Assembly: GCA_947247005.1 (NCBI GenBank)
Contig: OX365944.1
Location: 3,670,501 to 3,734,500, forward strand
Direction of reading: 5' to 3'
DNA: 64,000 bases
From: Spisula solida
Taxonomy: Eukaryota; Mollusca; Bivalvia; Venerida; Mactridae
This document shows positions 61,145 through 64,000 of the stretch, in pieces; within the stretch, counting starts at the first letter, position 1; the number at the start of each line of letters is the position of its first letter. The translations under genes were made by a program, and so were the position numbers. The notes below the pieces were generated by a model. The model did no database searches. It was not told the origin of the DNA and saw only the letters and a program-made list of their open reading frames with translations.

Positions 61145-61362
61145 TACTGTAAAATCACATATTTTCGTGGGTATTAAATTTCGTGGATTTTGATAAAATC
61201 CATTTTCGTGAGGTCGTAAATTCTAGGATTACAAAATATGGAAGAGTAAAACAATGTAATGTATTTAGGAGTTCGATGAATCGTGGGTATTAAATTTCAT
61301 GGTTGATTTTATTAACATCGAAATCAACGTAAATTCAACTCCCTCGAAATGATTTTACAGTA
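61145..61362. mobile_element. MITE family C, copy 2
   Basis: The ends TACTGTAAAATCA and TGATTTTACAGTA are perfect complements; the element is 218 bp. The interior has TTTCGTGGGTATTAAATTTC and CGTAAATTC blocks shared with 56650-56826. Ends of the form ACTGTAAAATC with TTCGTGG interiors are frequent in marine invertebrate genomes (from general knowledge). Confidence 0.85.
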
Positions 61363-61640
61363 AAACGCGCTACAATGATAGTAACAGTAAACACTCAATA
61401 ATTCATAATTTCTTGTCAAGAGAAGTAATAACTCTGAAGAAAGGTGGAATAATGGTAAGTCGTAAAGAAACAGCATTATTGTCTGCCTTTGTCATAAAAT
61501 GCATACATTGTATAAATTGATCCTACGGTCTCTGAATACCGTAATTCTATCCCCACAGAGGACTCATGTTCATATGCTCGTTTCCTGCTTGGATTAATCT
61601 ATTTAACACATTCTGACAGCTATTTTATTCACATATAATT

Positions 61641-62254
61641 TATATATGAGCCGTTCTCCAGGAAAACCGGGCTTAGTGACATTGTATTAGTATTTATGTA
61701 ATAAGGTTAAGAAAACCCTCTTAAATGACAAAAAAGTCATGTACTTTGATTTAAGTTTAAGTTCTTGGATACTATAGAACTATGCCTTAGGTTTATTTTT
61801 TCTCATGTATCGTGTTAAAATATTTTCTTTCGTTGCAATGGTGACCAATTTCTGAAGAGTATCCATATTGAGAAAACGTGGGGTTAGTTGTAGAAAACAG
61901 TAGCTACGTTTCTCTAAAAGCTAAATTTCACGAATTAGATTTGATTTATTAGAAAAGGAATATTATTCTAAAATGTGATACAATTTTAAAATGTGTACGT
62001 CAAGAACTCATCAAATACTGGATTTATGAACTTCTTGTTCACGTAACGTCAAATAACGTTTCAATGATGTTTGCGACGTCACTAACAAAGTAGGGGGGGG
62101 GTAGTTTTAAAAGTCTGTAACTTTGTAATTTGATGTTATAATTTGATCAAATTTAAGAAACTGTTCAAAAGAGTCTTGTCTTTCTAATGCTATATTATCA
62201 TGATTTTCATATTTTTGTCACTAGCCCGGTTTTCTGGAGAACGGCTCATATATA
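61641..62254. mobile_element. Palindromic-end MITE family B, copy 2 (longer)
   Basis: The ends TATATATGAGCCGTTCTCCA and its near-complement (TGGAGAACGGCTCATATATA) continue into GGAAAACCGGGCTTAGTGAC/GTCACTAGCCCGGTTTTC. 614 bp, against 315 bp for copy 1 at 54062. Contains a G-run at about 62092-62100. No coding capacity. Confidence 0.88.
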
Positions 62255-62644
62255 TAGCGACATCAATTAACCCAATGGAACCGTAAGGCCACGTACATCA
62301 ATTAATTGTAGTCAATCCATGACACAAGAAACCCCACCGGTTCTTTTAACAAATATTGTAAGGCTGCAATATCTGATAAGTAAGTAAAGTCTCAGTAGGG
62401 CATTAACGTTGACGTCACATTAATAAATGTAACACACGCAACCAGGGGTAATACGCGGTTACATATCAATTATAACTATACAACGTATTGTTCAGGTTCA
62501 CAGCGACTCACAGACAAATCTTAGAGTAGTTTACGTGTACGTTGTCTTAAACATGTTAAACTCCATTTGCTAACGTTTACAATGGCCGCTGCTTGAACAT
62601 GATATGTTTCAATCCGGGAAACGGTTGTACAAATACACTGTGTA
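62255..62644. other. Spacer, nothing recognised
   Basis: No supported feature. Confidence 0.5.
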
Positions 62645-62648
62645 CATA

Positions 62649-62720
62649 CGAGGGGTAATCAACAAATACGCAGAAAAGTGTTGTTATTTCTTTAATCGAC
62701 ATAGTAGTTCTATGAAACTT
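62649..62720. mobile_element. mariner-like terminal fragment, copy 2
   Basis: TACGAGGGGTAATCAACAAA followed by TACGCAGAAAAGTG, related to 60350. The extent to the right is not clear; a transposase frame was not found. Confidence 0.5.
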
Positions 62721-63419
62721 TCTAAATATGTAGTTAAATTTATTTTAAATTGGTTCGCCACTGATCGTTATTACTAACCAGTGTCATAATGAACGCGGTT
62801 TCCTATGACAACGTCACTCGACGTCATGCGGGCGTCATTCCGATGTTGCACGTAGTAAACGAATGCGTACTGTTCGTACGTTTGAAATTTTATGATTTTC
62901 TAAATGATGGGTTTAATAATAAACATCCATGCAACATTTCACACTTTATGTTAAACGAACATGTTGACGCCTAAATTCCGTTTATGAGCTATTATCTTCT
63001 AAGCCGTTTTCTGAATAGTGTGTGCTGCAGAAATCGGCAACAAAAAGTTGTGTTGTAAATGAAAAGTCACACATAACAGATGGAAATGTTGAGAAATGAA
63101 TCAAAGATAAATGACGTTCAAAACATGTGTATGTATGTATTGCATATACGTCTGGCGTACGCAGATACGGGAGCTTTATTACCGGTATGCGAATGGACCA
63201 TTCTACGTCAATAACGTCCAATTTTAAAGCACTTTCGGTAGCTCTCTTATAATTTCCATGCAAGCTGCAAAAACAAAGTTTCGATTTCCGGTTGACAAAT
63301 TTATGAAGTGTATATTATTGTATGGCTAGTTTTTTTAGAATCATTGAACGCGTCATGTACCATGAATTTTGCCCCTAAATTTGTATGTCTATGTTACATG
63401 TATCAAATTGACTTCAATA
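62721..63419. other. Spacer, nothing recognised
   Basis: Short frames at 62789-62974 and 62982-63263 (minus) have no recognisable domain. Confidence 0.5.
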
Positions 63420-64000
63420 ACGTTGCACTGATGTAACTATAATGACGTTGGACCGATGTAACTATAATGACGTTGGGCCGGTGTAACTATAATGACGTTG
63501 GGCCGGTGTAACTATAATGACGTTGGACCGGTGTAACTATAATGACGTTGGACCGGTGTAACTATAATTACGTTGGACCGGTGTAACTATAATGACGTTG
63601 GACCGGTGTAACTATAATGACGTTTGACCGGTGTAACTATAACGACGTTGGACCGGTGTAACTATAACGACGTTGGACCGAAGTTACTATAACGACGTTG
63701 GGCCGGTGTAACTATAACGACGTTGGACCGATGTAACTATAACGACGTTGGACCGATGTAACTATAACGACGTTGGACCGATGTAACTATAACGACGTTG
63801 GACCGATGTAACTATAACGACGTTGGACCGATGTAACTATAACGACGTTAGACCGATGTAACTATAATGACGTTGGACCGATGTAACTATAACGACGTTG
63901 GACCGATGTAACTATAACGACGTTGGACCGATGTAACTATAACGACGTTGGACCGATGTAACTATAACGACGTTAGACCGATGTAACTATAATGACGTTG
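63420..64000. repeat. 25-bp tandem array, at least 23 units, open at the window end
   Basis: The unit is ACGTTGGACCGATGTAACTA plus TAACG (25 bp). The left third has CCGGTG and TAATGACG variants; the right part has CCGATG and TAACGACG. It runs past the window edge. Confidence 0.97.

Overview
This window reads as a repeat-dense, AT-rich stretch of an animal nuclear genome. Intergenic DNA dominates, mammal-type operons and bacterial signals are absent, tRNA-derived SINEs, TA-flanked mariner-type MITEs and hAT/pogo-like ends are scattered throughout, and the only convincing protein is a metazoan Ras-family GTPase preceded by a splice acceptor. The mix of SINE and MITE types looks most like a marine invertebrate, perhaps a bivalve or other mollusc; that is an inference from general character, not from a diagnostic gene.

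Layout. Positions 1-6700 are a 22-bp satellite with higher-order duplications. It is followed by an AT-rich 50-60 bp repeat (to about 7690), a 24-bp alternating purine/pyrimidine array (9288-9913), a 56-bp array (11413-12870) and a 44-bp array (12986-14913). From 18041 to 36232 lies what I interpret as one 18.2-kb fold-back transposon. Its two 1.3-1.4 kb inverted arms are made of 8-bp GCGGCCTA subrepeats with A-tracts, and a perfect 9-bp direct repeat (TGTAAAACA) flanks the whole at matching distance from both ends. Its loop holds further nested repeats: a 32-bp array, a pogo-like end, a SINE, a 121-bp near-perfect palindrome, a CpG-rich cluster, a 2.5-kb inner fold-back element and tRNA-derived SINE heads. 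No transposase was recognised.

Right of the fold-back element are a 23-bp array (39077-39789), a 12-bp array (39943-41693, source of a 605-codon open frame that is almost certainly not a gene), several MITE families (five copies of one long-TIR family across the window; a 1-kb mariner-type MITE at 48660-49682; a pair at 54062 and 61641), a 63-bp array (51945-52570), the GTPase gene (58590-59246, minus strand), a 26-bp array and a terminal 25-bp array running off the window end.

By my count tandem arrays alone cover about 20 kb of the 64 kb. Most long open frames here come from arrays whose unit lacks stop codons. The GTPase is the only gene I can defend; the rest of the biology in this window is repeat biology.
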